A stretch of 64,000 nucleotides of DNA, taken from contig WNNJ02003354.1 of NCBI GenBank assembly GCA_012934845.2, positions 1 through 64,000 on the forward strand. Direction: 5' to 3'. The notes beneath the pieces were generated by a model. It saw only the letters and a list, made by a program, of their open reading frames with translations. It had not been told where the DNA came from and searched no databases. The stretch's first letter is position 1; each line of letters begins with the position of its first letter. This document shows positions 1 through 13,600 of the stretch, one piece after another. A program made the position numbers and the translations under genes. Source of the DNA: Pomphorhynchus laevis (lineage: Eukaryota > Acanthocephala > Palaeacanthocephala > Echinorhynchida > Pomphorhynchidae).

Positions 1-907
1 AATATATTAATAATTAATAATATATTATTAAATTTAAATATTTTTTAGAAGTCTAAAAATAAATATTTATTTAGATATTTACATATTTATAAATTATTTA
101 AATATATTATTTATATTATTGGTATATTATTTATTAATATAATACTAATTTATAATATATTTTTGAAATTAAATATTTTTTATGATACCTTATTTATCAT
201 ACTATCGATTAATTTTTTATAAATTATGCTTGTTTTGTTGCTCAACAAAATAATTAAGTAAAATGCTTGCTTTTTAATTCGATTTATTTCTTTATTCTAC
301 GTATCAATTAAATTATTTTGAAATGTAGATTTGTCCATTTTCACTAGGAATGTGAAAACTAATTGTCTTTAGTTTAAGGATTTCCTTCTCGGTGCTATCT
401 TTATATTCCTTGAATTTAAAAAAGTTTAATAGCATTTATGCCTCATTTATTGTGAAACTTGCAATTTTCCTTAAGTTTGATAATAATTCTAACGAATTGA
501 AAGTGATTATTTCTAACATCTATAATAATGGACAATAAAATTTGCCATTCATAAAATTTAAAGTTATAATTCATCCAAAAAGCGTTGAATTCAATCTAAA
601 GTACTTTTAATCGTTATTCATAAGTGGAAGTTCTAGCTAAAATATCCATATATATTAAATAACAATTATAATATGATATAAATATTATTTAATAATTACA
701 TTGTATGCATAATATATAGTGGCCATAATTGAACGTATTCATCTATACCTAAAATACTTGATCAAACGAAAAATTTCATCAGCCTTCAAATTACTACCCA
801 CTATGTAATGGTAGTTTCACCACATTAAAAGCATTTTGTTCCACCACAATGCTTTCCTCTTCAGCTGCTAAGAGGATAAAATTTTATATTTTTTCATTTT
901 TTTGAGC

Positions 908-937
908 TTAAGTAGGAATTATGCTCATTCCTACTTA
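908..937. repeat. Perfect short hairpin
   Basis: A 12-bp arm at 908-919 is followed six bases later by its exact reverse complement at 926-937. There is no adjacent T-run long enough to argue for a terminator, and this is eukaryotic DNA. It is one of many short perfect foldbacks in the window. Confidence 0.7.
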
Positions 938-1647
938 ATTTTTTAAACAATAATATTCGATTTAGATTCTCTTTGTATTTTTACTAGAGTCATATATAGT
1001 TAACAAAGCAAGCTCTAGTGAAAATGTCTTAATATCAAAATATAGCTGTCTACTTACTATATCTCCTTACAAACTTGAATATATCATGATTGACATCAAG
1101 TGATGAAGAGTATGACATTTCTTCGCATAGTGTCGGCTTAAAACCATTTCACGTTTGCATCATTTCCTATAATCCCTTTTTTTAACAAATATAACTTTAT
1201 TATCTACTTAAAATAGATGATACTGTCTAAAATTGTTAAATTAGGTGAACTTTCTCTATTCTGTATATGACTGTTATAGCTATCGCAATAAAAATAATCT
1301 CTAACATAAACTTATTCTTTGTTCTTTGATAAGCTTATACTTTAAAAGGATTCAAAAATCTTCATATATGTGAAAACAGACTAATAGTCAAGCATTGATG
1401 TGTGAAAGATAACAAAGCAATGCATAGGATGGGTGATAATTTCAAAAATATCTCCTCTTATAAGTTCATTTTAGTTATAATATTAAATATTCCTCTTTAA
1501 AAGTATTTACACGTGTAAAATTAGATATGAAAGCATTACTTTATCTTTTAATAATACACACTAAATACATAATCTCTTTTTATTTTCGATTAGATATTTT
1601 TACTGGAACGAAGAAGAAAATAATTTCTATTTATTTTAAAAATACAA

Positions 1648-1750
1648 ATTTCGATAGCTCCAGCTATCATCATCAGGATTTAATTGAACTTGTAATCATG
1701 ATGAAGATTTTAATTGTAATCCTGATGATGATAGCAGAAGCTATCGAAAT
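1648..1750. mobile_element. Hairpin MITE-like element, 33-bp inverted arms
   Basis: The arms at 1648-1680 and 1718-1750 are inverted copies differing at about two positions, with a 37-bp spacer. The whole unit is about 103 bp. Size and structure fit a small non-autonomous foldback element. No target-site duplication is clear and there is no coding potential. It could also be a quasi-palindrome made by replication template switching. Confidence 0.5.
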
Positions 1751-2732
1751 ATTGTATGTTTTAAATAAAGGTAAGTTATTTTCTTATTCGTTCCAATAAA
1801 ACTATCTAACTTGATCATTTACTCATTATAAATGACAGTCACAGTAGTATACAATTGCATTTGTTTGAATGGAACTATTATCTTGTACAATAACGATTGA
1901 TTGCATTCACATAATTTTTTCAACAACTAAACCAGTTAAAATAATTTATCATTAATTTTTCTTTACAATGAAAACATAAGTAATATTTAAATGTAAAGCT
2001 ATTTTTTGGGTCAACAGTATTTGAAATGCATTCACAGTCTAAATTTTGACTTCTAAAGCAAGGATGTTTGTATTTCCACAGCAGTTTAATGCCATCAAAT
2101 ACCAACTTAAATAATAAATTTAGTTCCTACTTACAAGCCACTCAAAATTAAATTTCATTTATACATTTATTAATAATAATTTAAATAACTAATATTTTAA
2201 TAATAAAGTCCAAGTCAAAAATATAACTTCACTGAATATCTAAAGAAAGTTATTTAATTTAAACGGATTTCAGATGCTGCACATTTTATTGCAAATTTCA
2301 ACTTTATCTATAAAATCGAAACTTTTGGAAATGTTTAACTAGTTTCGTTGTAAGTTTAATTATAATTAATCATTTAATTTAGTATCAATCCGAGAACACT
2401 TTATCTGACCACTGTCGTATTTCGACTATAAACTTAACGTTAATAAAGTAGACTATGTTCAGAACTTAAGTAAAATCATTTACATATTTAGATAAAATTT
2501 GATATAAAACTTAAGGTTATCCTTTCTGTTCGTACAAATACATCATCAACATAGGAACAAGTTTTGTAGGGCAATATTTATATTGTTCAAATGTATATTA
2601 CACAATACCGTCTGATTTGTAATCTTGTTTAGTAGAAAATATTATATAAATCTTACATTATGACAATTAAAATTCGATATAGTTTATTGAAGATTGGCAA
2701 TTTATATGCTACACATTTCCCTTACTTTGCTT

Positions 2733-3452
2733 TTTAAAAGAAACGAAATGAAATTCATTCATACATATTTTTAAAAAGAAATTCGTTTCATTTTTTTTCT
2801 TTAAAAAGAAACGAAATGAAATTCATTCATACATATTTTTATATATTAATTAAAGAATTGTAACTAAGTAATTTTTAATTATATATCCACAATATGGAAA
2901 TTCATACATGCATATGAAATTCGTTCATAGAAATGAAATTCATTCATACATATATTTAAAAAGAAATTCGTTTCATTTTTTTCTTTAAAAAGAAACGAAA
3001 TGAAATTCATTCATACATATTTTTATATATTAATTAAAGAATTGTAACTAAGTAATTTTTAATTATATATCCACAATATGGAAATTCATACATGCATATG
3101 AAATTCGTTCATAGAAATGAAATTCATTCATACATATATTTAAAAAGAAATTCGTTTCATTTTTTTTCTTTAAAAAGAAACGAAATGAAATTCATTCATA
3201 CATATTTTTATATATTAATTAAAGAATTGTAACTAAGTAATTTTTAATTATATATCCACAATATGGAAATTCATACATGCATATGAAATTCGTTCATAGA
3301 AATGAAATGCATTCATACATATATTTAAAAAGAAATTCGTTTTATTTTTTTTCTTTAAAAAGAAACGAAATGAAATTCATTCATACATATTTTTATATAT
3401 TAATTAAAGAATTGTAACTAAGTAATTTTTAATTATATATCCACAATATGGA
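2733..3452. repeat. Tandem satellite, four units of about 185 bp
   Basis: The same sequence recurs with the A/T-rich core beginning at 2841, 3025, 3210 and 3395, so the spacing is 184-185 bp. Each unit contains an internal inverted pair built on GAAACGAAATGAAATTC and its complement around a T-rich centre, plus a block with ATATCCACAATATGGAA. The copies differ by only a few bases, which indicates recent expansion or homogenisation. No coding capacity is seen. Confidence 0.9.
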
Positions 3453-4695
3453 AGTAGCTAATCAGTCATAGTTATTCTTAAAGATTAAATTTTGTTTATT
3501 GATTTACAGTAAAAAATTTCGATTGATTGAGTACCCTCCAAATTCGAATATATTTCGTATTTAAACTAAATAAGCTGGGTAATTAAAACTAGTTGACGGG
3601 CACGCGAGTGCGTAGCATCATAAGTCATAATTTATGCAGATGTTGTTGGTGATTTATTGTACCGCGCTCTTGAACTATTTCATAATATAAAATGTTTTAA
3701 TTTCATATTGGAAATGTTTTTCTTTTCAACAAAATCCACAATCGATTAAATTTGTTCGTTAATTACTAATATTTAACTGGGTAAAATGAACTGTAATTAA
3801 CTAAATTATCTGTTATTAAATATACTGAAAAACAAATGAGCAGATAGTGGTTGGTTGTTTTGCTGTGAAAACAATTTTATATCAAAATTTGTGATCTAGA
3901 AGAAATTTTAATTTCCCTATTTGAAATATGTAATTTGCTCATTTAAATTGCATATTAAAATAATAAAGCACTATTAATTATTGCTTGAACATGCGTTCTC
4001 AATTAAAATTCGTTCTGAATGTTTATGCGAAAAGATTTTAAAAGTTCGCAACAAAGCACACAAATCTGATGATCGATCTAGTGGAAAAGTCACTATAGTA
4101 GTAAGATAATTTTTGCATTTTTTAATGTTAGATGATGTTCATTAGATTAATGATAATTCTGAAAGCAATGTTATCACAATATCACGGGTATTATCAATAA
4201 AAAATTTCGGATTACAGAAAATCAAAACCTCATATTAAACATACGCTTTGAGTTTTAATGGTATTTTAATTGATAACATCACTGGAAGCAAAAATATTAA
4301 AGACGGAAAATTGTTTCTATAGTATTAAAAGCTTTTTATACTTGATTTAATTTACAAAACATGAATGAGATGTAGATTCTTGGCTTTATTTCAATAAAAG
4401 ATATGTTTGAACTGAGATAGATCATTTGAACGTTCGTTTGAACTGCTTTTAGTACTAAGTATACTATCACAGCTACAAACAAAACTTTGTTGATTAATTA
4501 ATTATTAAGAATATCGATTGTCGTCGTAACCGCTACTCCGTTACACGCTTAAAAATAAATCGGAAATCTGTTCATGAAAATACAATATAAAAGTGCTTGA
4601 TCATTCATTTAAAACAACTTGCTATGTTTTGAGCGTTTGTAAAACAGTTCGTATAGAAATTTGATTTAATCTTGAAACCAAGTTTCTTATAAGTG

Positions 4696-7600
4696 ATGAT
4701 CTTAAAAGGTATGTGTTTTACTGTAATCAATAATATGTTGAAATATTTTATTAAAATATTAAATAATATTAAAATATTAAAATATTAATATTTATTAAAA
4801 TATTAAATAATATTTTAATAAAATTGCTTTATTAGTCACCTACATAAAAAATGAGATCAATGGATAAAATTGTTGCTTGATAATGCAGCTAACTCATATT
4901 TATTTTCACAAGTGCTTCGACCCTAATAAAATGCAGTAAACTATCGACAGCTGAAAGATCAAATGTGCTCGTAACAGTAAGGAAGATCGAGCACTAAATA
5001 GACAATTATGAACTAATCAATGCTTGTTTACTTTGAAGCTGAACATTGCTCAAGGTTTGTTATGGATAAGGATCGTTTGAGCTGCCTTTAAATTTAGTAC
5101 TAAGTCTGGCATTACTATACTTAGTATATAGGTTCCTTCGAGGTGTGGCTGGTCTTAGCCTTAGAGATAATGTTATGAATTCGGTCATCCGAGATAGGCT
5201 CGGAGTAAAGTCGCTGCTTCACCACATTGAAGAAAGTCAGTCGGGTGGCTAGGATACGTTTTGACGATGCCTAGGGATCGCCTTCCTCGAAAGGTTTTTC
5301 AAGCCGGACTCTCTGGAAAAAGACGTCGAGGTAGACCTCGGTACCAGTGGAGATATCAAATCTCGAAATTGGACGAAGAACGCCTTGGACTATCTGAGAG
5401 AGAACTATGGTCTGTTGATCAGGATCTCAATGCCTGTAGTAGTTTAGTTCTTACACTGCCTCTACTACCAGACACACCAGACTAATTTTTAATAATCAAA
5501 ATAACTGTAATTTTTAGTTATTTTAAGAAACACATACAAGGTAATGACTTTCATAGCTAAACTATGAGCATAGTTATCAAAAATGATTATTCTAAATCCT
5601 AATATATATTTTAGGTCCAAGAGAAACTAAGATAAATGAATTTTTGAATTCACATCGTGAACATTTGGATGAATTTATCATAAATAATTACGATGTAAAT
5701 CAGATCGAGCAATGGATTGCTATAAAAAATCAGCGTGAGCAAGGTAACTTTGAAATAATTGTTTTCTGTGTTTTAAAATGTTTCGCAATTTAAATTTCTT
5801 ATTTTAATTTTAATGAAATATTCAAATACTAGTGTGCTTTTGCAAATTTACATATTACTTACTGTAAGCAAGTACTCATCAAATTGTATTGGACAAAGAC
5901 AGTTAAGGAAACGTTCTCCCATATTTAGTATTGTAAGCTGATCAATATTTCTATTTCATAATCGTTATATTGCACACTCTTGACTAGTCTCAACAAATAT
6001 TCGTTGTGTATAAAACATGATGGTATTGCAGGGTTTACATTTAAATACACATTAGGTATTATGCGGATCTCATAACGGATCTCACAGATGAGATCCGCTA
6101 TTCGCTGTTTGACTAAGTGTGAAGATACATTGTCATTTTGTATATGAAATAATATGTACATATTTTGTTAACTATAAGGTTTAGACATACTTTGGCGCAA
6201 ATGATGTATCTAAATTAACGACGATAAAGTCACCACAAACAATAAACAGGTTATCCAAAAAGTTTTTCATGACTAAATTATAATCAAAATTAATAATGCT
6301 TTTAAATCAATTTTACAGAAACTGATTTAAAAATTATTAGGAATTTTATCGTTCTATAGTGAAAACCATAGCCAAAATTGGAAACATAAAATGTGAAAGG
6401 GGATCATAAAGATTATAAAATTTTAAAATGTTCGTTATTACTACTTGCTTTAAAGTAAATAGTAATAGAGGGTATCGTGGTAGAACATGGAAGATTTGGA
6501 TCATTGGTTATAAGTGATAAATGTTAAATTAAATAAATTCATGATAATACGGAATTAATAAATTTATCACGTAATTAATAAATTAATAATTAATTGATAA
6601 AAGTTAAATTTAAAAAATTCATAATAATACCTAATTTATAAATTTATAATATCATAACTAATATTTATATTATATCAACTTATAATATATTAATGTAATA
6701 GGTTCTTATATTAATTATAAATACTTTATTATTTTCTTAAATAAATACAAATTATTTACTTATAAAAATAATTTTTACATTATTAATTTTGTCGTCTTGC
6801 GAAATTTCGTTTTAATTTGTTTTTGCACTGCTAAATGCTGGTAAATAAATAATCCGATAAAAATCTTCGTGACAGCCGCTTGCAAGGGCTAGTATTAATG
6901 TATTCTGTATCGTGTATTAGATTATCGATTGCTGATGACATTATGATTAACAGAATATATATATTCAGATACAGTGGATCCACGATTCTTAACTGAAACC
7001 ATTGGAAAATTTGTGAGTTCAACGAGCGCAATAATATTTTGTGAGTTAATAAAATATCTGATGGATTTACAAAAGAAAATTTGAATTCTGTTTGAATCCA
7101 ACAACACTATAGGCTAGTGTACATAATGTTCCAATAAACCCTAATGGGTTCATGGATGTAACATCCTTGATGGTCGGTGTTAAATCCAAATTTAACGAAT
7201 AGTCAATTCTTTTACGTTTAGAAGCGTTTTATGTCCTGACTTTATTTAAATGTAATCATATAAAATATAACAATCATGTTATATGTCGTTTGAGTGTCAC
7301 CTATGTGGACATACAAAAGTAAATCCACAATAGCACACTGTACAAAAGTTCAATAACACACATATGTAAAATTGTCAGTCATCCCTGTTTATTTTAATAC
7401 TACATTTATTTTGCATAACATGAATGACAAGATGTAATGATCATTTGTGAATGGTTTTAGGGCCAAACCCAGCATGTCTCATTCCGATTCAGTAATGATT
7501 ATTGTATCATCAATGATATAATATATCGTCTATTGGTAAACCTAGTGCATTCTAATATATTAACGACCCTAGAACTTTACAAGTAAAGTGTTAAGTTCGT

Positions 7601-10600
7601 GTTAAGTTTGTAAGCACTTAACACGTTCACATATGTTATACAGAGCTTCATTGTGATTATTAAGTGGCATTACAAGCATTTATTTTTACACTATTATCGA
7701 AACAAAAATGCAATATTGAAGTCGAAATATAAAGAAAATATAACTTACAACAAACAAAAGCACTACACTCGATTAAAGAACATGAATTTGAGCTACCAAT
7801 CAACTTATATCTTACATTTAGAAAATGCTGGCAATCAAGTGCAATCCAAATACCGATCAAAATCAGCTGTATTTTATATAGCAATTAATTCTTCCAAATA
7901 ATTTTTTATCTGGATATTTAGGCAGATATTCACAAACGATTTGACCTCGAAGAAAAATTTACTCTATTCCCAGCTCATAAAGACAATCAAAATAAAGCCC
8001 TTTTCTTGTATGAGCTGGCAAAATGGATGTTTTTCAGTAAGCTAAATTGATAAAATTTCATGTTATGTTTTATTGGTAAAAACCTAAGTTACCACAATAA
8101 ATTTTATTGTTGGTGAATATTTAATCATATGAATTGATTCAACTTTATCAAATTTATCTTGTTAATCAAACTTAAAGTAATAAAACGTTTTTGAAATTAT
8201 GGAGAATATCTTGTATAAACAACAATTTTATTTTTCAAAAAATTGATAAAAAATTAATCTGGAATTTTTGAATTCGATTTAATTTTATAAAAATAAAATA
8301 TTAAAACAAAATCATCGTTTACGACATCATTAACAAATATTCAACATAATATTTGCAAATATTATTCGAAATAATACTATTACGATCATAATTACTAACT
8401 TCAAAGAGCCTTCAACACATCTTATTCCATTTTACCAATCCTTAATCCTACAAAAATTCCATTTTACTCCTTCTACACCCTATTTAATTCATTTGCAGAC
8501 TTAAACTATCTTTTATCCTATCATCAACCTTTAACATCTCCCTTCGCATTACTAAACCCTATATATCATCTTTAACCCTATTTACTTCATGTTTTCATTT
8601 GTTTAACCCTCTTTAAACTTTCTATTCAGAAACTCGTCGTTATTAATCAAATTACATGTATATTTTTTAGATTTTACATTAACAGGGAAAGGAAGGTTAA
8701 AGTCTGTAAAAAAAACAAAAATAGTTTAAGTAAATGAGTAAAAAACGGCATATGAAGTAAAATTGGATTTTTGGATGATTAAAGAATAATATAAGGGATT
8801 AAAAAGTGTTGAAATCGATTTGAAGTTAGTAATTGTGATGAAATGCTTGAATACATGATAAAAATTATTACAAACTTTAAATAACCTTGCTTTTCTTTAT
8901 TTTCATAAAAATCATTAAATTCTTTCGTATCTGAAAATTTGTTTCTAATTTTTATTTTTTAAAAACGGATTATTATCAAAATGAATAAAGTAAATATTAG
9001 TCCACCATAACTTGACAATTCGGACATTTTAAACATGTGAAAATAAATACATCCTTAATTCCTATTTAAAATACTTGTTTGTCGTAAAAGTTAATATCGT
9101 GATAGAACCGTTTTTATATTGACAATAGCGAACTTACACTTTGCACAGCTATTAAAATCAAATATTTTATAATACCCTTAAACATTTATTTATCGTTATT
9201 TAAAGTGCATAGTTATGACGTCATCGATTATTTTGGTAAACAATTTAAATTCATTTTACTATCAAAAATAATTATAAATGTAATCTTAATAATTTTATAA
9301 TAGACGAATGCTCTAAAAATTTGTAAAATGTGATATATTTCAAAAAACTTGATAGCTTTCTGAAATCGTATTTACATAATGTGGCAGTATATGATGAATG
9401 CTTTTATTTTTAGAATTAAAAGTCCGGTTATCTCTTAGCTTTGACAATATTTAATAACTTACTCATAATTAAATATTGTCCTGTTTCTTATAAATACTTA
9501 AAATGAGCCATTGGCGAAGCCGTAACGAGATGAAAGCTTTGGCGATATGTAATAACTATTTCAGCCACTGGTTAAAAATGTGTCTTGGTTATTATAAATT
9601 CTTACAATGAGCCACTGACGAAGCCGTAATGCTGCGAAGGCTTTGGCAATATATAATAACTAACTCATCCTTTGATTTGATTAATTTTGCAGCTTTTATT
9701 TTTGATGATTATTTATCTAATAATATTTATTTATGTCTTATTAATTAACGCACAATCTAAAATTGCTGATTTAAACCTGATTTTTGTTTTAGATTAGTAT
9801 TACGCAGTCTAATATTAGTTTTTCATATCAATCATTTAAAAGCATCACAGATGATCATAAACTTAATTCATATTATTGTAAAAATATTTTTTCTGTAAAA
9901 AGCTTAAGGCGAGGATTTTGAAGCTAAAATAACTAAAAGCTCTTATTATAAAATCACATTTATTTAGCTGCCGAGAGCGATTTTTTTGAAGTTTACGAAG
10001 CTTCTTCAAATGAGCAATATCTTTACAACATCATCAGCAACAATACTAAGTATTATCAGAAAGATATTTTTTTCAGCACTGTTGGCAACTACTTTAGCGA
10101 ACTTCCTAGACGATCTTCAAATGTGTTTACTGTGAGCAAGGTTGAATACTCTGTTCAGTATACGGCAAGAAAGCGAAATCCACTTGCTTTATCCTTTACA
10201 AATACTGTTTGCTTTGCTACTTCATTTGCTATGATTAAAAGATTCATATTTGATTTTAGGATTGTACATCGTACACGAATTCTGATTTTCCAAAGGGTGT
10301 ATTTAAAGCAAAACCAGGATTCGGCCATGTCCTGTCCTACCCGATAATTACAGCCGATGACCACTTAATTGGTAGGTGCATATCGCTATACTCGATGTTA
10401 TTGATAATGTGTAGTAAATTTGTCTGTCAGGCGTTATTGAATTGTTTCGAAGAAAGAACAGACCTTCCTTTACAGTGGAGTCCTTATATGTGAGTTATCT
10501 ATTCAAAATAGTTTACTAAATTTTAACCTTGGCAATCTAAAATTAATAAGTCTTGATAAATTACTGCTACTCCAAAGTTCATCTTTTTTGTGATCTAGTC

Positions 10601-13600
10601 ATTTTAAATTATATTTTGCTACTTTTGCATCGCAATATAATTATGAAATTAAACGTATTTGCATTTTAATATAATAATGTGAGTTTTAACGAGAGGCCTA
10701 TGCACCTCTTGGATTAGACAAAATGGTTTATTGGAAGGCAGGCGAGTATTGCGTGTCGTACTCTGAGATAAAACAATTTTTCAGAAAGTAAAGTATCAGC
10801 GCTGACCGTAACGCATGCATATTTTAACGTATTTGGCACAACGGTATCTCAGATAAACCCACGAAAATACATGTCTAAGACTACTGCGATAATTATGATA
10901 AAACCTACAGATGAAATAGTATCTTTCGACATAACAAAGCAATTGAACAGAGCAGAATTTATCATGGTAACTGTGCACTGATACACGCCATTAAGTGGGC
11001 GTGTAGTAGCCTGTATACTACTCCACCAGGATATTCCGGTGTTTCTATAAATTTTGAGCCTAGTTTAGATAACTTGAATTGGAAAATATCAAGATACTTA
11101 AGGACATTTTCTGTACGCGGAAGCTAAAAACATATCACGAATTAAAGAACTATTAGAACACGTTGTGATAATAAGGCTACCGCAGTTGCTGGCGTCGTTG
11201 TTAAATACCTAGCTATGCATGCATTTATCGATTTGGAGACAGTTTGCAGCTTTTAGATTAAGCTATAAAATATCCCGTGAGGTATCATAGAAAGTATAAT
11301 TTAAAGCATTTTATTAACAAAATCATAGAGAATAAAAGATAGAAGTTGTATCAAGTAATAAATTCGGTCCTTTAAGACATTATAATGCTATTAATATTAA
11401 TTTGGAGGGACTCCAAGTGTCTTTATATGTTGACTAATCAGATAAAAACTGAAAGTTCAACAGTCAAAGAGGAAGGAAAACATTCAAAACAAGCAAAATA
11501 CACAAAACGATGAAATCGTAATAAAAAGTGACAGAAATTTTGGCTCATTGTTCAGATTCACAAGGAACAAATTAGGTCCATCAACAGAAAATTATTTTCT
11601 AATAATATAAAATTTAAACCAGAAAAGAAATTCGAATATATTTAGATTCTCCAAAATAAGGAAGCAAAATGATCTTAAACAAGGATAAGATAAAAATATA
11701 ACAATTGTAGAATATCCTTAGGTTTCCGGGAATATAAACACGAAGATCACATATATAGTGATAAGAACGGATTAGGCATGGAAGTTTGTCACATGGTTCT
11801 TGAGTTCATAGGAATTCAATAAAAACGTCTCAGTAATAATATAAAATCTTATTAATATATCTTATTTATATATCTTATATCTTATTTATCTTATTTATAT
11901 ACTATATATAGTATATATACTATGTATATTTATACATATCTAGTATCTTATTATAATACTTTGTATTAGAATAAGATACTAGATAGTTTTATCAGAGGAG
12001 ATACATCATTAGCATGTATTTGGCCCCGCTGCTACGTTGGGTAGAGGAACAAGGGCCGAAACCTGATAACATAGCAGTTCCTACTGATGACATCTAATCC
12101 TTATTCTGATACACCGTCTATTATTTATTAGTCAATTCATAAAAATTTATTTTTATTTTTAATTTCAGTTTATAATTCATCTTGATATAAATTATATAAA
12201 ATCTTATAACAATTATTTATTATTAATTAATTTTTTATTATTTAACTATTTAACTTTTATTTTGCATTATTTTTAATTTGCAATATAAAATACGTAGATT
12301 CAGTTAGCTCTTTTGATAGTTAAATTATTACTGTAAAAGCCATAGTCGGATATCACAAAAGAATAGTGTAAAAGTCATAAATGTTAAAGAACGAGTTTGT
12401 ACTATAATAATATTTGATAAATTAATGCATCGAAATTAATGCATTTGAAACGAATTCATCAATAATGGATGCAAACTAATAGAAAATAATAGAATAATTG
12501 ATAAATAGCAAACTTTAATTTATAAATAAATATAAATTTGTTACTATTTATTTAATTAATTATTTATTTATTTAGATAAATAATAAACTATAACCTTTAA
12601 TAAGTTTAATCATTAATTAATATTTTAATCTTAGACAATAAATTGATCATATAATATCTTGTTTATAAAATTATTTTTTTAAAAAATTCTTATAAGATAA
12701 TATTTTATAATATTAATATACCTCTCAAGTTTTTCCAAGGCGAAACTTGAAAACCCCTTTATATAGATACAACGCTGAAAAATACCTAAGTTATAAAACT
12801 AAAATTCGAAACGTTTAAATAAACGTTATAGCTGTCGGTTGCTAGTATTTGTATTTTAACAAAAATATGGCATTAGTTTTTAAATTAAAAATACATTTAC
12901 AATTAGAATATTTTATATCGATAAAGGAACGTAGAACACGATTAAAGTCACTTGAACTTAATGACTTTCTGCTTGATGTAACACAATCGATTTTCCAAAA
13001 CATCACTAATGTGGACGTGGTTATTCTACGAATACTTGTAAGCGAATTTAATTGTCATATAAACCTGTTGTATTCTTACAAATTAAACAGAAACACGCGA
13101 AGACGCTTGTCAAGGCTGACCGAACTTCGATGTTTCTTGTAGATTTTGAACGCAATGAATTGTATGCGAAAGTGTTTGATTTCGGAGATTCTGATAGCGC
13201 ATATGTTGATTCATTCGGAGAGGGCAAGTGGACAACATCAATTAGGTGAATTGAAATATACGTTAACAGTAAAGAATATTATTTTCTACACAAGCAAGAT
13301 TTCCTATGAATCGAGGTATTGCTGGCTATGTAGCTTCAACCGGTAACACAGTAAATGTCGAGGACGCATACAAAGATGAGCGATTCAACAGGTACTTTTT
13401 GTATTATATCAATTTGTATCTATTATTTATATAAATCTAGATCACAACATAATTCCGTTTGTCTTATAAAAATAAACCACTAGTTTTGAATATTCCATTT
13501 TTGTACATATAAAAACATGTCAAAAAATAATATCTTAATGACCATAGCAATGTTATAAGCGACTAAATTAATAATTTTAAAATTTTAAAATAGCGAATTG

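Larger units (their letters stand above)
1..4690. other. Non-coding AT-rich region upstream of PDE10A
   Basis: I see no supportable gene here. Short open frames, such as the one at 1527-1799, have low-complexity composition and coincide with a hairpin element. The region holds two foldback sequences and one tandem array, listed separately, and long A/T-only runs. A promoter for the downstream gene should lie near its right end, but I cannot identify one from motif alone. Confidence 0.6.

Noticed and set aside
5925-6161. Minus-strand frame with QNDNVSSHL, reminiscent of a mariner/Tc1 transposase block
   Set aside because: Only one short motif resembles the family. The next possible block (6922-7107) is too far away and no terminal inverted repeats were found.
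10490-10793. Exon 6 ending at the strong GTGAGT donor at 10490
   Set aside because: No canonical acceptor downstream keeps the frame into exon 7. The weaker donor at 10494 with the acceptor ending at 10784 does.
11991-12125. Hammerhead ribozyme, suggested by GAAAC at 12058 and CTGATGA at 12084
   Set aside because: The two boxes are in the wrong order and spacing for a stem II between them, and copies 2 and 3 lack CTGATGA altogether. Only the three-stem shape is similar.
12849-13142. 97-codon frame through the exon 8 / intron 8 / exon 9 border as an independent ORF
   Set aside because: It reads across a 53-nt intron in the wrong frame after 13037. The spliced PDE10A reading explains the sequence.
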